Shown here piece by piece: positions 54,201-56,896 of a DNA stretch of 64,000 nt. Origin of the DNA: Stictocephala bisonia (lineage: Eukaryota > Arthropoda > Insecta > Hemiptera > Membracidae); contig JAQJVL010000691.1 of NCBI GenBank assembly GCA_035578905.1, positions 1 to 64,000 on the forward strand. The letters are read 5' to 3'. The notes beneath the pieces are model-generated. The model was not told the origin of the DNA, made no database searches, and saw only the letters and a program-made list of their open reading frames with translations. A program made the translations under genes and the position numbers. Within the stretch, counting starts at the first letter, position 1; the number at the start of each line of letters is the position of its first letter.

Positions 54201-56896
54201 ATTGATGCGCATTCTCGAACCAAACTCCCAGAACTATGTCCTGGTCATTACTACTGCTAGTTAAGACTGTTGGTTTCAAAAACAGTTGCTACTCGACCTT
54301 TTCACCACAACTACAGTTAATAGTTTTTATGATGATTTTAACATTACAACATATAATTTATCTCCATATTTCATCTTAATTGAATGAAAATAGCTATGTT
54401 TCTTAGCTCATCTCTTTGACTTTATATTGGTATGTTTATAGTTAATTCAATACAGCAATGGTATAATACAACAATAATATTTATTCTATAAATAGTGAAA
54501 TGAAATGAAATACGTCTTTATTTAACCAGGCGAAGTTGGGATTAAAAAGTCCCTTCTTCCACTTAACCTGAATGATAAATAGTAGTTCATTTTATATTAA
54601 AAGCAATAACAATAAACACATTTGACTATTCTTTGTTGCAAAATTATCCTCAATAATGTACATAACAAAATTATAACATTTTATGACACTTTAAGTTAGT
54701 AAGATATTTCTCTACGTTACCTTAAAATTGTTCATTGTATTAAAGTACCAAACAAATCATAAAAACTATTTATCCTCAATTCTATTTTAAACATTGTAAC
54801 ATTTTAAGATACAAAAATTGTTTTGGACTGTCAGATGAATTGATGCAGGGGTGAAGGGGTTAACACAAAAGTACATGCTTACTGACAATAATAATGTTTA
54901 TTTTTACCACTACTTTTAACATTGAACCATTGTTATATAATGTTAGTCTATACTAATAACTACCTTTTGTAGGAAAAAGCCATTTAAAACAAAGGAAGGT
55001 TTCATTATCACCTTAATTATGAAGAATAATTAACAACCAGGAAAACGGTCTGTAGTTAGTTGTCATTCAAAGTTTTATCAATATAACGATTGAGTGAGTG
55101 AATGAACGTCAAGGAATAAAATAACTACAAAAAAATAAAAGAAATACTCAACATTCTGAAATTAAGGTGAGGGTTATCTAATAAAATTCTTCTGCTAACA
55201 TAAACAAATTTATACTGAAATCAGATCAGCATAAATTTACATCTGTACAAAAGTAAATATATCATGAGAGAATATAAATTGTTTGTAAGGCATCCTGTTT
55301 TCTTTATCTCTGTTTTCAGACTAAAAAAATATTTTAAGATAACAAACTATATAAACAAAAATGACTGCTCCCCCCTCAAGTGGATCATTTTAGTAATTCC
55401 TCTGAAAAATATTCTGCTCCATCCACTAGTGGATGCTTTAGTAAGGGTGAAGAAGCCAGGGGTGTGCTGAAGGTATCTTTTACTCTCATCAAATTGCGTT
55501 TTTTACATATACTCATGTAGTTTTTGATGCCATCAAAGCAATATTGACTTTAACTATACAATTACTTATAAAAAGTTGTCTATTCCAAGCTGTAATAAAA
55601 CTTTATTATTTGTTAATTTGTCTTTTGTTAGCTTTTTTATCCTAATAAATTTGAGTTTAGTTACTCTCCGTTACGTCCTTGTAAACCTTTCCGCCTAAAT
55701 TGGCCTGTAAACCATCCCCCAAAAGAAAACAAAACACTTCTTATAGGACACCAAATATAGGGCTGAATTGATTGAATCCTGGCTATACCTTTGCTTTTTA
55801 GGATCCAATCACAATCTTTCAATCACCTCCATATTAGCAATATAATTTTACTGAACATCAAATTGTCTCTAAAAACCAATGTAATGGTGCTAAGCATCTA
55901 TGTTAGGTATGGACTGGTGGAAATCAAATTGAAGAAGGACATTTGGTAACAAATTTGATGAAACTCTTAATACCTAACGGAGATTCATGTCAGGTTTTTT
56001 TAAAACCTATTTGATACAAAATAAATTCAGATACTGGCTTAAGGAACAGAATAAATCTCTTGTTCGTAGGACTGTCATGGGTAGTATATAGCTATTACAT
56101 TTTGCACGTAAAAATGTATTTGTAAAGATCTATATTTATGAAGCAGCGGATTATCTTTTAAGTTCCTAATTTAAAATTTAAAATGCACTTACACTCAGGT
56201 GTGTCAGAGATAGGGTAAATAGCAACGTCATCCAAGCAACCTCCGATCATAGCCTCCACAAGTTTTTCAATAAATTCTTGCACCTCTCCATCTTTCTCTA
56301 AAACACAATAACTCAATAATTTATTTTGATATTTGTTATGGAACATATTAAGTTAAACAATTACAATTAATTAGCAACATGACAAAACACTTGAGACACT
56401 TTTCCACCTTAAAAATTCACTTTGCTTAAAAATTCACTTTGCGTATTGATTTATTATTAGTTTTATTTTTAGACTTCTAATCTAACAAAATTGTTTGCAT
56501 ATTATTTGACTAATTAATTTTTAAAATTTTCTTGCTGATCTGTACAAAATCTAAAAACATGGTGATTTGTAAATTATTTTCATATATTTCCCTGGGAACA
56601 TTTGGATTATTTTAAAGCCCTTAAGCTCTTCATTAACAATGACTACATTACCTCATCAACACTCATTCTATTCTACATACGCCCATATCTTGACAATCAG
56701 CGTCTTGAGAATAAATAAATATTATAACATAATTGTATATGTTTTAAATTAATATAAGGATGTGAAATATTCTAATACCAAACTGCAAGGTAACAATCAA
56801 ACCTGATCTAGTCGTATCATTAACACTACCCCCTGTCATAGCTCCATAGATCCAACGTACAGCGTAGTACGTAGCCAGACACACCATCCCAATCAT
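2890..56896 (-). CDS. Unidentified membrane-anchored acidic protein, 14-exon host gene (complete coding region)
   Basis: This is a join of 14 minus-strand exons: 56896-56803, 56297-56193, 52599-52516, 50541-50438, 40596-40497, 39196-39096, 34312-34162, 27970-27876, 22469-22256, 20528-20323, 17486-17378, 16217-16085, 6291-6191 and 3032-2890. Every intron is GT-AG and all phases match, giving 1,740 nt (579 residues plus stop). Residues 4-20 are hydrophobic and look like a signal anchor. Residues 33-129 look globular (YINYCALYKEPLVDILRR near 67-84). A basic cluster CRRRRSHR sits near 137-144, Ser/Asp/Glu-rich stretches at 164-280, WEENWLFQ near 285-292, PVPVPMLVPNP near 305-315, a Ser-Pro run at about 484-495, and a basic C-terminus. 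An in-frame TAG lies seven codons upstream of the ATG, which supports this start. I do not recognise the family. Anchoring in ER or outer mitochondrial membrane is only a guess. The exon chain is strongly supported; the function is unknown. Confidence 0.88.
3064..3415 (+). mobile_element. Dead 3' fragment of a non-LTR retrotransposon with poly(A) tail
   Basis: The frame 3088-3270 reads IPLPWIPVLCNIAPSEIR followed by KDALLREFKNIL. This resembles the C-terminal segment (WLPVL-NIAPP-IRR pattern) of insect Jockey-type reverse transcriptases. About 110 bp downstream lies a run of roughly 25 A residues at 3390-3415, which fits a 5'-truncated insertion on the plus strand. It lies in the last intron of the host gene, antisense to it. 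Confidence 0.6.
3437..5826 (+). mobile_element. Tigger/pogo-type DNA transposon, decayed
   Basis: The element is 2,390 bp and flanked by TA dinucleotides (3435-3436, 5827-5828). Its inverted ends begin CAGTAGAACCTCCGTTAA. Subterminal motifs AACCGAAA repeat at both ends. Both the TA target duplication and the CAGT ends are standard for the pogo/Tigger group of Tc1/mariner. Inside is a CENP-B-like transposase broken by stops and shifts (separate entry). It lies in the last host intron on the opposite strand. Confidence 0.92.
3836..5575 (+). pseudogene. Tigger transposase pseudogene (CENP-B-like, DDE)
   Basis: It starts MSVKRKRVVITIEEKLEAI with the N-terminal psq-type helix-turn-helix (RNVAADLGVGVSTLCDWMKN). 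The frame then shifts near 4130 into FKASSGWLEKWKSKYGIRQ, the second DNA-binding domain. The DDE core continues as AEETGLNFKMLPKKSLAS (4336-4390), LLIDNAPTHP (4698-4727), and LPPNVTSLIQPLDQGVIECF (4762-4821). Stops at 4313 and 4529 and shifts break it. The first catalytic motif reads EETG where an active copy normally has DETG. An apparent intron (GTACGG at 5271 to TTGTAG at about 5440) precedes the usual C-terminus ATPADVLLMKRWRDIAAR. Non-functional. Confidence 0.88.
6191..6291 (-). CDS. Exon 13
   Basis: It encodes residues 499-533, VQTNNGPSQVLVEDKPKEEQ followed by NPIIDLSLPPKP. The acceptor is TTATTTCAG and the donor GTTAGTCAAT. The intron before it is about 9.8 kb and carries the nested Penelope/hAT/Jockey complex. 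Confidence 0.87.
6413..7690 (-). mobile_element. TTAA-flanked MITE, reverse copy of the 31.6-kb element, disrupted
   Basis: A terminal TTAA plus CCCTTTCCTCTCGGAACTG at 6409-6431 matches the right end of the element at 31623-32279. Sequence 7090-7660 is a reverse-oriented copy of that element's interior (for example TCCAACAGAGTTGGA and the CCTGGACAAAGACCTGGATA region). Between them, 6432-7089 is extra sequence that holds a related motif (GTTGGCCATGG, TCTCAGATCAGGTGTCC). This suggests two related elements nested or joined. The left terminal repeat at about 7690 is lost. Confidence 0.55.
7985..8295 (+). repeat. GC-richer minisatellite with GAGTC/GACTC motifs
   Basis: Four diverged copies of GAGTCGGAAGTCCTCGT followed by a GAGTTCGGTTTTCGACTCG-like tail start near 8008, 8114, 8179 and 8245. 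The last two spacings are about 66 bp and the first about 104 bp. Each unit contains short inverted motifs such as ACTCACCGG and CGGCGAGT. Confidence 0.7.
8400..8940. other. Intronic stretch with no recognised gene
   Basis: AT-rich sequence inside intron 12. A short AAAT run lies at about 8739-8756. The minus-strand open frame at 8712-8921 is hydrophobic low-complexity translation of AT-rich DNA and is not credible as a gene. Confidence 0.6.
9568..9789 (-). pseudogene. GIY-YIG endonuclease domain remnant (Penelope-like)
   Basis: The first ten residues of the open frame belong to the hAT end. The Penelope part begins LDPIQASKNVVYSIPCECD, then DYIGETKRPLEVRIKEHKNN and HTWENEHRFKWKEAKI. The Tyr pair of GIY-YIG is present as VVYSIPC-DYIGET, and the Arg and His of the following helix (EVRIKEHK) are kept. 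It is a partial domain without the linked reverse transcriptase. Confidence 0.75.
10353..13687 (+). pseudogene. hAT transposase pseudogene (DUF4371 / TTF zinc finger / hAT dimerisation)
   Basis: It begins MSKKQQTLELFFK at 10353 and then hits TAA in a T-run. The next piece is 10398-10612, followed by a TTF-type zinc finger (FEWLEYSVKKDAVFCYA) at about 10650-10709 that ends in TGA where a Cys is expected. The longest open part, 10827-11975 (382 residues), holds the RNase H-like core: MVDEA at residues 123-127, CQSHDGTSVMSG at 185-196, HFLAHKVNLVL at 216-226 and LSDTRW at 279-284. The frame continues at 11997-12411. After the Jockey insertion, the C-terminal dimerisation domain reads SAPCERSFSTMRRINQWLRS (about 13517-13576). 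Several stops make it inactive. Confidence 0.9.
12412..13392 (-). mobile_element. Jockey-type non-LTR retrotransposon 3' fragment inserted in the hAT
   Basis: A 264-residue minus-strand frame (13390-12596) encodes the C-terminal half of a reverse transcriptase: LLLNPDKTQFITFRT (palm end), FLGLEIDKNLSWNLHV, then AIRIILKLKPSDSVKEHFR and KYYTKIPIEIQ. The 3' UTR ends in a (TTGAA)n tail at 12412-12431. The YADD-type catalytic motif is absent, so it is 5'-truncated. The open frame is intact over its remaining length, suggesting a younger age than the hAT it split. Confidence 0.88.
14118..14695 (-). mobile_element. Second Jockey-type 3' fragment between the two Penelope ends
   Basis: The minus-strand frame from about 14690 to 14284 reads FLAQKRAVRILKGLPPLHSC, then NADDLPVVGANHRYPTRHGD, then GPVFYNKLPAEIKSLKG, which matches the reverse transcriptase C-terminus of Jockey-like elements. 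The 3' tail is a heptamer repeat, seen on the plus strand as (TAGACAT)n at 14120-14141. It separates the two head-to-head Penelope-like copies. The reading frame upstream of the Jockey part is Penelope sequence and not a fusion gene. Confidence 0.78.
14695..15725 (+). mobile_element. Penelope-like element 3' part (GIY-YIG end), plus-strand copy
   Basis: The frame includes the linker KKIRRIARKYKIQTAFRTQN and the GIY-YIG region NVVYSIPCKCDRDYIGETKR up to HTESHFYKCNS and a stop at 15134-15136. A one-base shift occurs in an A-run near 14802, where the ancestral frame reads NIPYVPKVSEK. The 3' UTR (15137-15725) is collinear, in inverted orientation, with 8943-9530. It ends near TCTAATAAGTAATAATTAG. 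Core RT is missing. Confidence 0.8.
15726..16084. other. Intron 12 remainder, nothing recognised
   Basis: AT-rich intronic DNA upstream of exon 12's donor. No open frame, RNA gene or clear repeat was seen. Confidence 0.6.
16085..16217 (-). CDS. Exon 12 (Ser-Pro repeat)
   Basis: It encodes residues 455-499, including EYTVAYATLAQVRPSS and a low-complexity Ser-Pro run of about 12 residues ending in PVPMP. Such runs are common in disordered regions and SH3 or WW ligands (inference). Acceptor AAATTGCAG, donor GTGTGTATAT. Confidence 0.86.
16218..17377. other. Intron 11, possible MITE end
   Basis: No gene is seen. A GC-richer stretch at 17044-17090 (GAACGTTCGGAATACCGGAC, then AAAAGGGTT) looks like the right end of one of the TTAACCC/GGGTT-type short elements found elsewhere in this gene. 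I could not locate a matching left end. Confidence 0.35.
17378..17486 (-). CDS. Exon 11
   Basis: It encodes residues 419-455, PEAETAVKSPEETDS followed by CHSYSVAEARNLIVPTVQVD. The acceptor is CTGTCTAG and the donor GTATACC. It ends in phase 1. Confidence 0.86.
17750..19500 (+). mobile_element. Non-LTR or related retrotransposon 5' part: ORF1 with DUF4780-like domain, decayed
   Basis: A GC-rich block stands out from its AT-rich surroundings. An ATG at 18282 opens MSTNKERNVSNVPEVIEQ, an acidic then basic ORF1-like protein that stops at 18642. It continues in shifted frames with Lys/Arg-rich sequence (PRKKPRSQGTTSKNRKVEKH) and a segment RVAIVREGFPLTKIDQEAQ. Further shifted pieces read VVVVCEDQSTVDWVKTTTPE and WEGYVMKV, then GVRLVVTVDSASLVVMEA. 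This pattern resembles the DUF4780 domain found in insect retrotransposon ORF1 proteins. Several frameshifts make it a pseudogene. The RT part is absent. Confidence 0.6.
18169..18250. repeat. (CA)n microsatellite
   Basis: A nearly pure CA tract of about 80 bp (with two CG interruptions near its end) lies just before the ORF1-like ATG. Open frames across it on both strands are artefacts. Confidence 0.95.
19746..19983. mobile_element. Possible TTAA-type MITE
   Basis: It starts TTAATGTTTTTGCACAGTCA and ends AGCACTGAACGTGTTAA, giving a degraded inverted repeat with TTAA at each end. The interior has no frame. Weak similarity between ends keeps confidence low. Confidence 0.35.
20139..20341 (-). 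repeat. Triplication of the exon 10 splice-donor junction (66-68 bp units)
   Basis: Three tandem copies each hold about 20 bp of exon 10's end plus about 47 bp of intron. The junctions are at 20323 (CTTCAG|GTATGT, the donor used in the model), 20257 (CTTCAG|ATATGT, GT lost) and 20189 (TTTCAG|GTATGT, GT kept). Reading past the first donor stays open through the second junction and reaches a TAG before the third. This is a local duplication, and it creates a potential competing donor. Confidence 0.85.
20323..20528 (-). CDS. Exon 10 (Lys/Glu-rich helix region)
   Basis: It encodes residues 350-418. It starts DDKKYFESQLEDESEEEKS, likely coiled or helical, continues QREVFLQYVSEDLNKLIKGD, and ends VLGTVKALQ. 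The acceptor is CTTTCAG. Its donor region GTATGT is the first of three tandem copies of the exon-intron junction (see separate repeat entry). Confidence 0.87.
20960..21115 (+). repeat. Interspersed repeat family R, partial copy
   Basis: It contains CTTGTGCGTATTTTAAAG, GGATGAGTGTGGATGA, TAGTCTGGTCACTGAGTTTGA and CAGAAAAGGCCATTTATTAATAGCC. These recur in the same order at 24765-24900, 41990-42110 and, more loosely, 42240-42350. Confidence 0.65.
21880..22025. repeat. Three-copy motif, probable MITE right end
   Basis: The motif (C/G)GAT-N-(A/G)(T/A)(T/C)GGTGCTTGGG-like recurs three times: ATCTGATCGGTGCTTAGG, GATGAGATTGGTGCTTGGGG and GATGACATCGATGCTTGGGG. It ends in CTTAAAGGGTTAG, like the other TTAACCC-type short elements. 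The left end was not found. Confidence 0.4.
22034..22108. repeat. Perfect 20-bp inverted repeat (hairpin)
   Basis: The arm AATTAGTATATTAGAGAGAT is followed after about 34 bp by its exact reverse complement. It lies in intron 9. It could be a tiny foldback element or a structured intron RNA. No matching miRNA is recognised. Confidence 0.7.
22256..22469 (-). CDS. Exon 9 (conserved-looking core)
   Basis: This is the largest exon, residues 279-350. It holds WEENWLFQRRRLKT, PVPVPMLVPNP, SEEVRAMIGDVDADEMSDLS and a Ser/Asp tail. The Trp-rich motif and proline block look like the most constrained part of the protein. Acceptor TTTTGAAGCAG, donor GTACCTCAT. Confidence 0.88.
22480..23000. other. Intron 8 segment, nothing recognised
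   Basis: AT-rich intronic DNA without a credible frame. The plus-strand frame to 22528 is the antisense shadow of exon 9. Confidence 0.6.
23005..23440 (-). repeat. Interspersed repeat family R, reverse copy
   Basis: Read on the minus strand it runs from ATATGGGCGAATATGAAAGG through GAGTGTAGTCATTGTTACAA to AGCTGGGTTACAGATCTGCG, the same order as in the copy at 42220-42690. It includes the characteristic GCCGATGGCAA/GGCAATCGTTGAGCAGA and CTCTTAATACC segments. Confidence 0.65.
23880..24203 (+). mobile_element. RTE-type non-LTR 3' fragment with (TAAG)n tail
   Basis: The frame 23898-24170 reads RLRWYGHVKRMSVERLPRKM, then GRRPRGRPRRRWLDGVRTDV, which is the characteristic C-terminus of RTE/R2-like reverse transcriptase proteins (RWxGHVxRM, GxRxRGRPxxRW). 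It is followed closely by a (TAAG)n tail at about 24185-24203. There is no catalytic domain. The minus-strand Ser/Pro-rich frame here is an antisense shadow. Confidence 0.8.
24755..25195 (+). repeat. Interspersed repeat family R, near full copy
   Basis: It begins near GCGTATTTTAAGGCGAATATG, carries TAGTCTGGTTACTAACTGAG, CAGAAAGGACAATTTATTAAT, AGGGACCTACAAC and CTACACAAAATCCGAACTC, and ends near AGTAGCTGGGTTACAGATCT. It is about 440 bp with no coding frame, so a SINE-like or other non-autonomous repeat is likely. Confidence 0.7.
25860..26110 (+). promoter_or_regulatory. Promoter-like block (CRE-like sites and TATA box)
   Basis: A GC-richer island contains TAACGTCATC and ATTACGTCACA (CRE-like), followed by GGGGTATAAAATTG at about 26005-26018. 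It could be the remnant of a retroelement LTR or a cryptic promoter in intron 8. No gene clearly follows it. Confidence 0.3.
26186..27545. mobile_element. Tigger-like MITE split by a Jockey fragment
   Basis: The ends CAGTAAACCCCTGGTTATCA (left) and TTTCTGGTAACCGGGGTTCT (right) are imperfect inverted repeats flanked by TA, closely resembling Tigger ends such as those of the element at 3437. The interior carries no transposase. About 600 bp of the 1,360 bp is the Jockey fragment at 26565-27185. Confidence 0.7.
26565..27185 (-). mobile_element. Jockey/CR1-type non-LTR 3' fragment
   Basis: The frame 27167-26709 encodes a reverse transcriptase C-terminus: MRYGLVIWGNGVGMDRVLVV, then QKKALRIITDSQSLEHCRPL and NTRNCNKLERNRCRLTKTLK. 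It is 5'-truncated near 27185. The 3' side ends near AAGACATAAGACATTTATTG at 26560-26580. It is antisense relative to the genome but sense relative to the host gene. Confidence 0.8.
27876..27970 (-). CDS. Exon 8 (acidic linker)
   Basis: It encodes residues 247-278, GLTSSDDGEEVPDDAD followed by a polar stretch ending SSGVEQ. The donor is GTAACTAGC. The acceptor (ACTAATTAAAG) has a poor pyrimidine tract, so the exact 5' edge is less certain, although the frame match is perfect. Confidence 0.8.
28407..29426. mobile_element. piggyBac-like MITE 1 (TTAA-flanked, twin GGCTCGG hairpins)
   Basis: It is flanked by TTAA at 28403-28406 and 29427-29430, and its ends CCCTCCAAGTGAT and ATCACTCGGAGGG are inverted repeats. 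TTAA target sites and CCC ends are typical of piggyBac-type elements. Two short hairpins lie near the left end, GGCTCGGTCCGAGCC (28423-28437) and CGGCTCGCTCCGAGCCG (28464-28480). No transposase. Confidence 0.8.
29770..30441. mobile_element. piggyBac-like MITE 2 (TTAA-flanked)
   Basis: TTAA lies on both sides (29766-29769, 30442-30445). The ends CCCTCCCACTGTT and AACATTGGGAGGG are inverted. Near the right end a hairpin AGTTGTCG-TTTTTC-CGACAACT lies at 30365-30386. The short frame at 30078-30284 is not a gene. Confidence 0.78.
31623..32279. mobile_element. piggyBac-like MITE 3 (TTAACCCTTTCC type)
   Basis: The inverted ends are CCCTTTCCCCTCGGA and TCCGAGGGGAAAGGG. TTAA flanks the left end and TTAG the right. 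The subterminal left part repeats CCAAC/GTTGG motifs (AAGTTGGACATC, TCCAACTCTGGTGG, TCCAACTCTGTTGGA). A reverse-orientation relative lies at 6413-7690. Open frames at 31472-31768 and 31936-32283 are chance. Confidence 0.8.
32488..33357. mobile_element. piggyBac-like MITE 4 (twin GTGCGC hairpins)
   Basis: TTAA lies at 32484-32487 and 33358-33361. The ends CCCTCGACCTGGC and GCCAGGTCGAGGG are perfect inverted repeats. Two identical hairpins AGTGCGC-TTTTA-GCGCACT lie at 32503-32521 and 32544-32562. The hydrophobic open frame at 32713-33021 is not supported as a gene. Confidence 0.85.
33796..34089. mobile_element. Foldback element with about 140-bp arms
   Basis: The left arm (from ACACAACACAAATTTATTAC to AACCACGC and CAGACCAGAG) is repeated in reverse complement with few differences and almost no loop. 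The ends carry duplicated GCACAAAATGCACAAAT motifs. In the host pre-mRNA (intron 7, about 70 bp from exon 7's donor) it would form a very long hairpin. Confidence 0.85.
34162..34312 (-). CDS. Exon 7
   Basis: It encodes residues 197-247, with acidic IEECIEEVTTRYSSDDNEEP, then SDIEKFLSSLKYIKRQ and RAPFPELGKDIVD. Acceptor ATATGGATAG, donor GTTAGTATA. A long foldback element lies only about 70 bp downstream of its donor on the minus strand. Confidence 0.88.
34522..36619. mobile_element. Non-autonomous hAT-like element, 2.1 kb
   Basis: The inverted ends TAGGGGTGTGCGAGTA and TACTCGCACACCCCTA are perfect over 16 bp. Flanking octamers CTTTATAC and CATTATAC differ at one position, consistent with an aged 8-bp hAT target duplication. 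Subterminal CGAGTA repeats occur at both ends. No transposase frame was found inside; the 75-residue frame at 35585 is not convincing. Confidence 0.82.
36730..37105 (+). mobile_element. RTE/R2-like non-LTR 3' fragment
   Basis: The frame 36768-37085 reads SRRMSWAGHVLRREENMCLK, then YPEGRRQRGRLKKWWKDQVE, the same class of reverse transcriptase C-terminus (RxxWxGHVxR, GRRxRGRxxxRW) as at 23880 but a different lineage. 5'-truncated; no tail repeat seen. Confidence 0.72.
37195..37265 (-). repeat. Interspersed repeat family R, short fragment
   Basis: CAATAGTTGCTGTATCCCAG, then CTACTTGGGGACAAAGTGTT, matches the end segment of the family R copies in reverse (compare 42625-42655). Confidence 0.5.
37300..39090. 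other. Intron 6 segment, nothing recognised
   Basis: AT-rich intronic DNA. The small frame at 37843-38061 has no recognisable domain. No RNA gene seen. Confidence 0.55.
39096..39196 (-). CDS. Exon 6 (Ser/Asp-rich)
   Basis: It encodes residues 163-196, dominated by Ser, Asp and Glu (RSESEDSDSAANSLDSWSES). Acceptor ATTTTTCAG, donor GTAAGTTATC. It ends in phase 0. Confidence 0.88.
39670..40165. repeat. Diverged direct duplication with internal inverted repeat
   Basis: The segment GGAGTCGGTGGAAAATCTTA with AATGTAAGCATAGGTTGA(T/C)(G/A)TGCA recurs about 305 bp later (39693 and 39996). GCCGCAAATAGACCTCAAAA recurs as GCCGCAAACCACACTTCAAA. CCGTTACAAAATGG at 40082 is inverted at 40123. The 89-residue frame at 39760-40029 spans the duplication and is not a recognisable protein. 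Confidence 0.55.
40497..40596 (-). CDS. Exon 5 (basic cluster)
   Basis: It encodes residues 130-163, starting VFAKYQQCRRRRSHR. The Arg-rich cluster could be a basic targeting or binding patch. Acceptor ATTTTTAG, donor GTAAGTCC. The intron before it is about 9.8 kb and holds the satellite array. Confidence 0.88.
41926..41977. repeat. Perfect 22-bp stem, 8-nt loop hairpin
   Basis: The arm CAGTAATTCAGATACTGCTA(TA) at 41926-41947 is exactly reverse-complemented at 41956-41977 around the loop GGTTGTCT. It is in intron 4 immediately before a family R copy. The geometry resembles a minimal precursor hairpin, but perfect pairing suggests a recent palindromic duplication. Confidence 0.8.
41990..42165 (+). 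repeat. Interspersed repeat family R, partial copy
   Basis: TATTTTAAGGTGAATATGAA, TAGTCTGGTTACTAACTGAA and CTCAGAAAGGGTAATTTATT follow the order of the 24755 copy. It stops after AAGGGACCTAAGCAG. Confidence 0.6.
42220..42690 (+). repeat. Interspersed repeat family R, fullest copy
   Basis: It begins AAGACGCCGATCGTCAAGAT and ends near GCACTGTGCTACTGGTGCCA, about 470 bp. In minus orientation it contains GGGTTCAATCCC, which resembles a Pol III B box. The family could therefore be a tRNA-related SINE, but no A box was confirmed. Confidence 0.65.
43130..43555 (+). mobile_element. Probable RTE-derived short retroposon
   Basis: The layout CTAGCAGAGTACTCATCCTT with GTACGGGGTTTACTTACCAC, then GGTTCATTAGTTTTTGCGTG, ACACACACACAGAGACACC and a final TATATAATAGTAAGATTA resembles the 3' ends of RTE-like elements and their SINE partners in insects. 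Assigned from general resemblance only. Confidence 0.4.
44257..46755. repeat. 58-bp satellite array with an 11-monomer higher-order repeat
   Basis: About 43 monomers of a 58-bp unit (TACATCTGCAACTGTAGTAG, then CTAACTAAGCACACACAGGA, then TTACCCTATACTTAACCC). Variant monomers recur in fixed order A-B-A-C-D-A-A-E-A-F-G. B has ATAGGATTGCCC, C has ATAATTACCCAA, D has AGACAGG with CTATGAC, E has two extra bases, F has AACAGTAGTAG, and G lacks two bases. The B variants at about 44393 and 45032 are 639 bp apart, the exact sum of 11 monomers with their indels. The next B at 46080 is displaced by a shortened 7-monomer partial repeat. It lies in intron 4. Confidence 0.95.
46786..47412. repeat. Five-copy tandem repeat, 121-133 bp units
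   Basis: Units begin at GAGTATAG-like sequence at 46790, 46923, 47055, 47176 and 47304. Each contains TTTGGGGAGTCCC-like, TTCGGAGGTGGCCAGCCTG, CCCATCCTGTACACAGACAT and TTTGATTAACAATT. On the minus strand the unit translates partly as MSVYRMGMVRQAGHLRM, so several open frames appear. Unit lengths are not multiples of three and the frames break between copies, so I treat it as a non-coding minisatellite. It directly abuts the 58-bp satellite. Confidence 0.85.
48240..48615 (+). repeat. Interspersed repeat family R, diverged copy
   Basis: GACCTTAGAAAGGACCATTA with ATTAGTAGCC, GAAACTAAGGGACCAAAGCG, AATTGGTCTGATTCTCGG and AAGTAACTGGGCTACAGTAG follow the family order. The minus-strand frame at 48422-48694 falls in it and is not a gene. 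Confidence 0.6.
49020..49582. mobile_element. Long inverted repeat (arms about 175 bp, loop about 210 bp)
   Basis: The left arm 49020-49194 (from CAAATAATGCCCAAGGTGAC to AGTGATAGATACCTACTTAC) is reverse-complemented at 49405-49582 with only a few differences. It lies in intron 4 and would form a stable hairpin in the host transcript. No transposase frame. Confidence 0.85.
50040..50346. mobile_element. piggyBac-like MITE 5 (short relative of MITE 4)
   Basis: It lies between TTAA sites (50036-50039, 50347-50350). The right end GTCAGATCGAGGG matches MITE 4's GCCAGGTCGAGGG. The interior TATGGAATCTAAATTAGTTG followed by CCGG corresponds to TATGGATTCTACGTTAGTGG followed by CCGG at 32632. At 307 bp it is an internally deleted relative. 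Confidence 0.7.
50438..50541 (-). CDS. Exon 4
   Basis: It encodes residues 95-129, including CELKELMKQIIHEAMNQP, which looks helical. The acceptor TTGTGTTTTCAG is good. The donor AAG|GTCTTTTA is weaker than its neighbours. It ends in phase 0 before exon 5. Confidence 0.85.
51038..51359. mobile_element. Foldback element (arms about 120 bp)
   Basis: The left arm 51038-51157 includes GGATTACCGGTTTCGGAGCA, CATGGTCACGTCCACTGTAT and TTGTCAAACACTTAAAA. It is reverse-complemented at 51240-51359. The loop is about 80 bp. In intron 3. Confidence 0.85.
51891..52163. mobile_element. Small MITE with GTAGCGACACTCC ends
   Basis: The inverted ends GTAGCGACACTCC and GGAGTGTCGCTAC bound a 273-bp element in intron 3. 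The target duplication is not obvious. The open frame at 52036-52227 crosses its boundary and is not a gene. Confidence 0.65.
52516..52599 (-). CDS. Exon 3
   Basis: It encodes residues 67-95, with INYCALYKEP followed by LVDILRRLYYNLQMAL. The alternating hydrophobic and basic residues suggest an amphipathic helix. Acceptor TGCATGCAG, donor GTAAGTAAC. The split codon with exon 4 gives Asp. Confidence 0.88.
52600..54490. other. Intron 2, distal half: nothing recognised
   Basis: Strongly AT-rich intronic DNA with no frame longer than chance, no tRNA and no clear repeat. Confidence 0.55.
54494..54620 (-). mobile_element. Jockey-type 3' UTR remnant with (ATTTC)n tail
   Basis: On the minus strand, AACTTCGCCTGGTTAAATAA followed by AGACGT and (ATTTC)n resembles the 3' end of Jockey-like elements whose UTR ends in AATAAA and a pentamer repeat. 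The 5' limit is uncertain and no coding part remains. Confidence 0.5.
54621..56192. other. Intron 2, proximal half: nothing recognised
   Basis: AT-rich. The short frame at 55264-55470 has no recognisable motif. Nothing else supported. Confidence 0.55.
56193..56297 (-). CDS. Exon 2
   Basis: It encodes residues 32-67 (with split codons), including EFIEKLVEAMIGG and CLDDVAIYPISDTPE. The acceptor is TTGTGTTTTAG and the donor is the strong GTAAGTGC. Phase 1 at the end joins exon 3 to form Tyr. Confidence 0.88.
56600..56715 (-). repeat. Interspersed repeat family R, partial reverse copy in intron 1
   Basis: On the minus strand GACGCTGATTGTCAAGATAT then GGGCGTATGTAGAATAG and GTAATGTAGTCATTGTT match the start of the 42220 copy. 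Confidence 0.6.
56803..56896 (-). CDS. Exon 1 (first coding exon, membrane anchor)
   Basis: It encodes residues 1-31 plus one base. It begins MIGMVCLATYY and carries the only clear membrane segment. The upstream in-frame TAG makes this ATG the first possible start in its frame. The donor GTTTGATT is weak, but the split codon (G plus AG gives Glu) joins exon 2 correctly. Confidence 0.75.

Noticed and set aside
55264..55470. 68-residue frame in intron 2
   Set aside because: Chance frame. No matching phase or acceptor and donor pair for an extra exon, and the flanking exons already join in phase.
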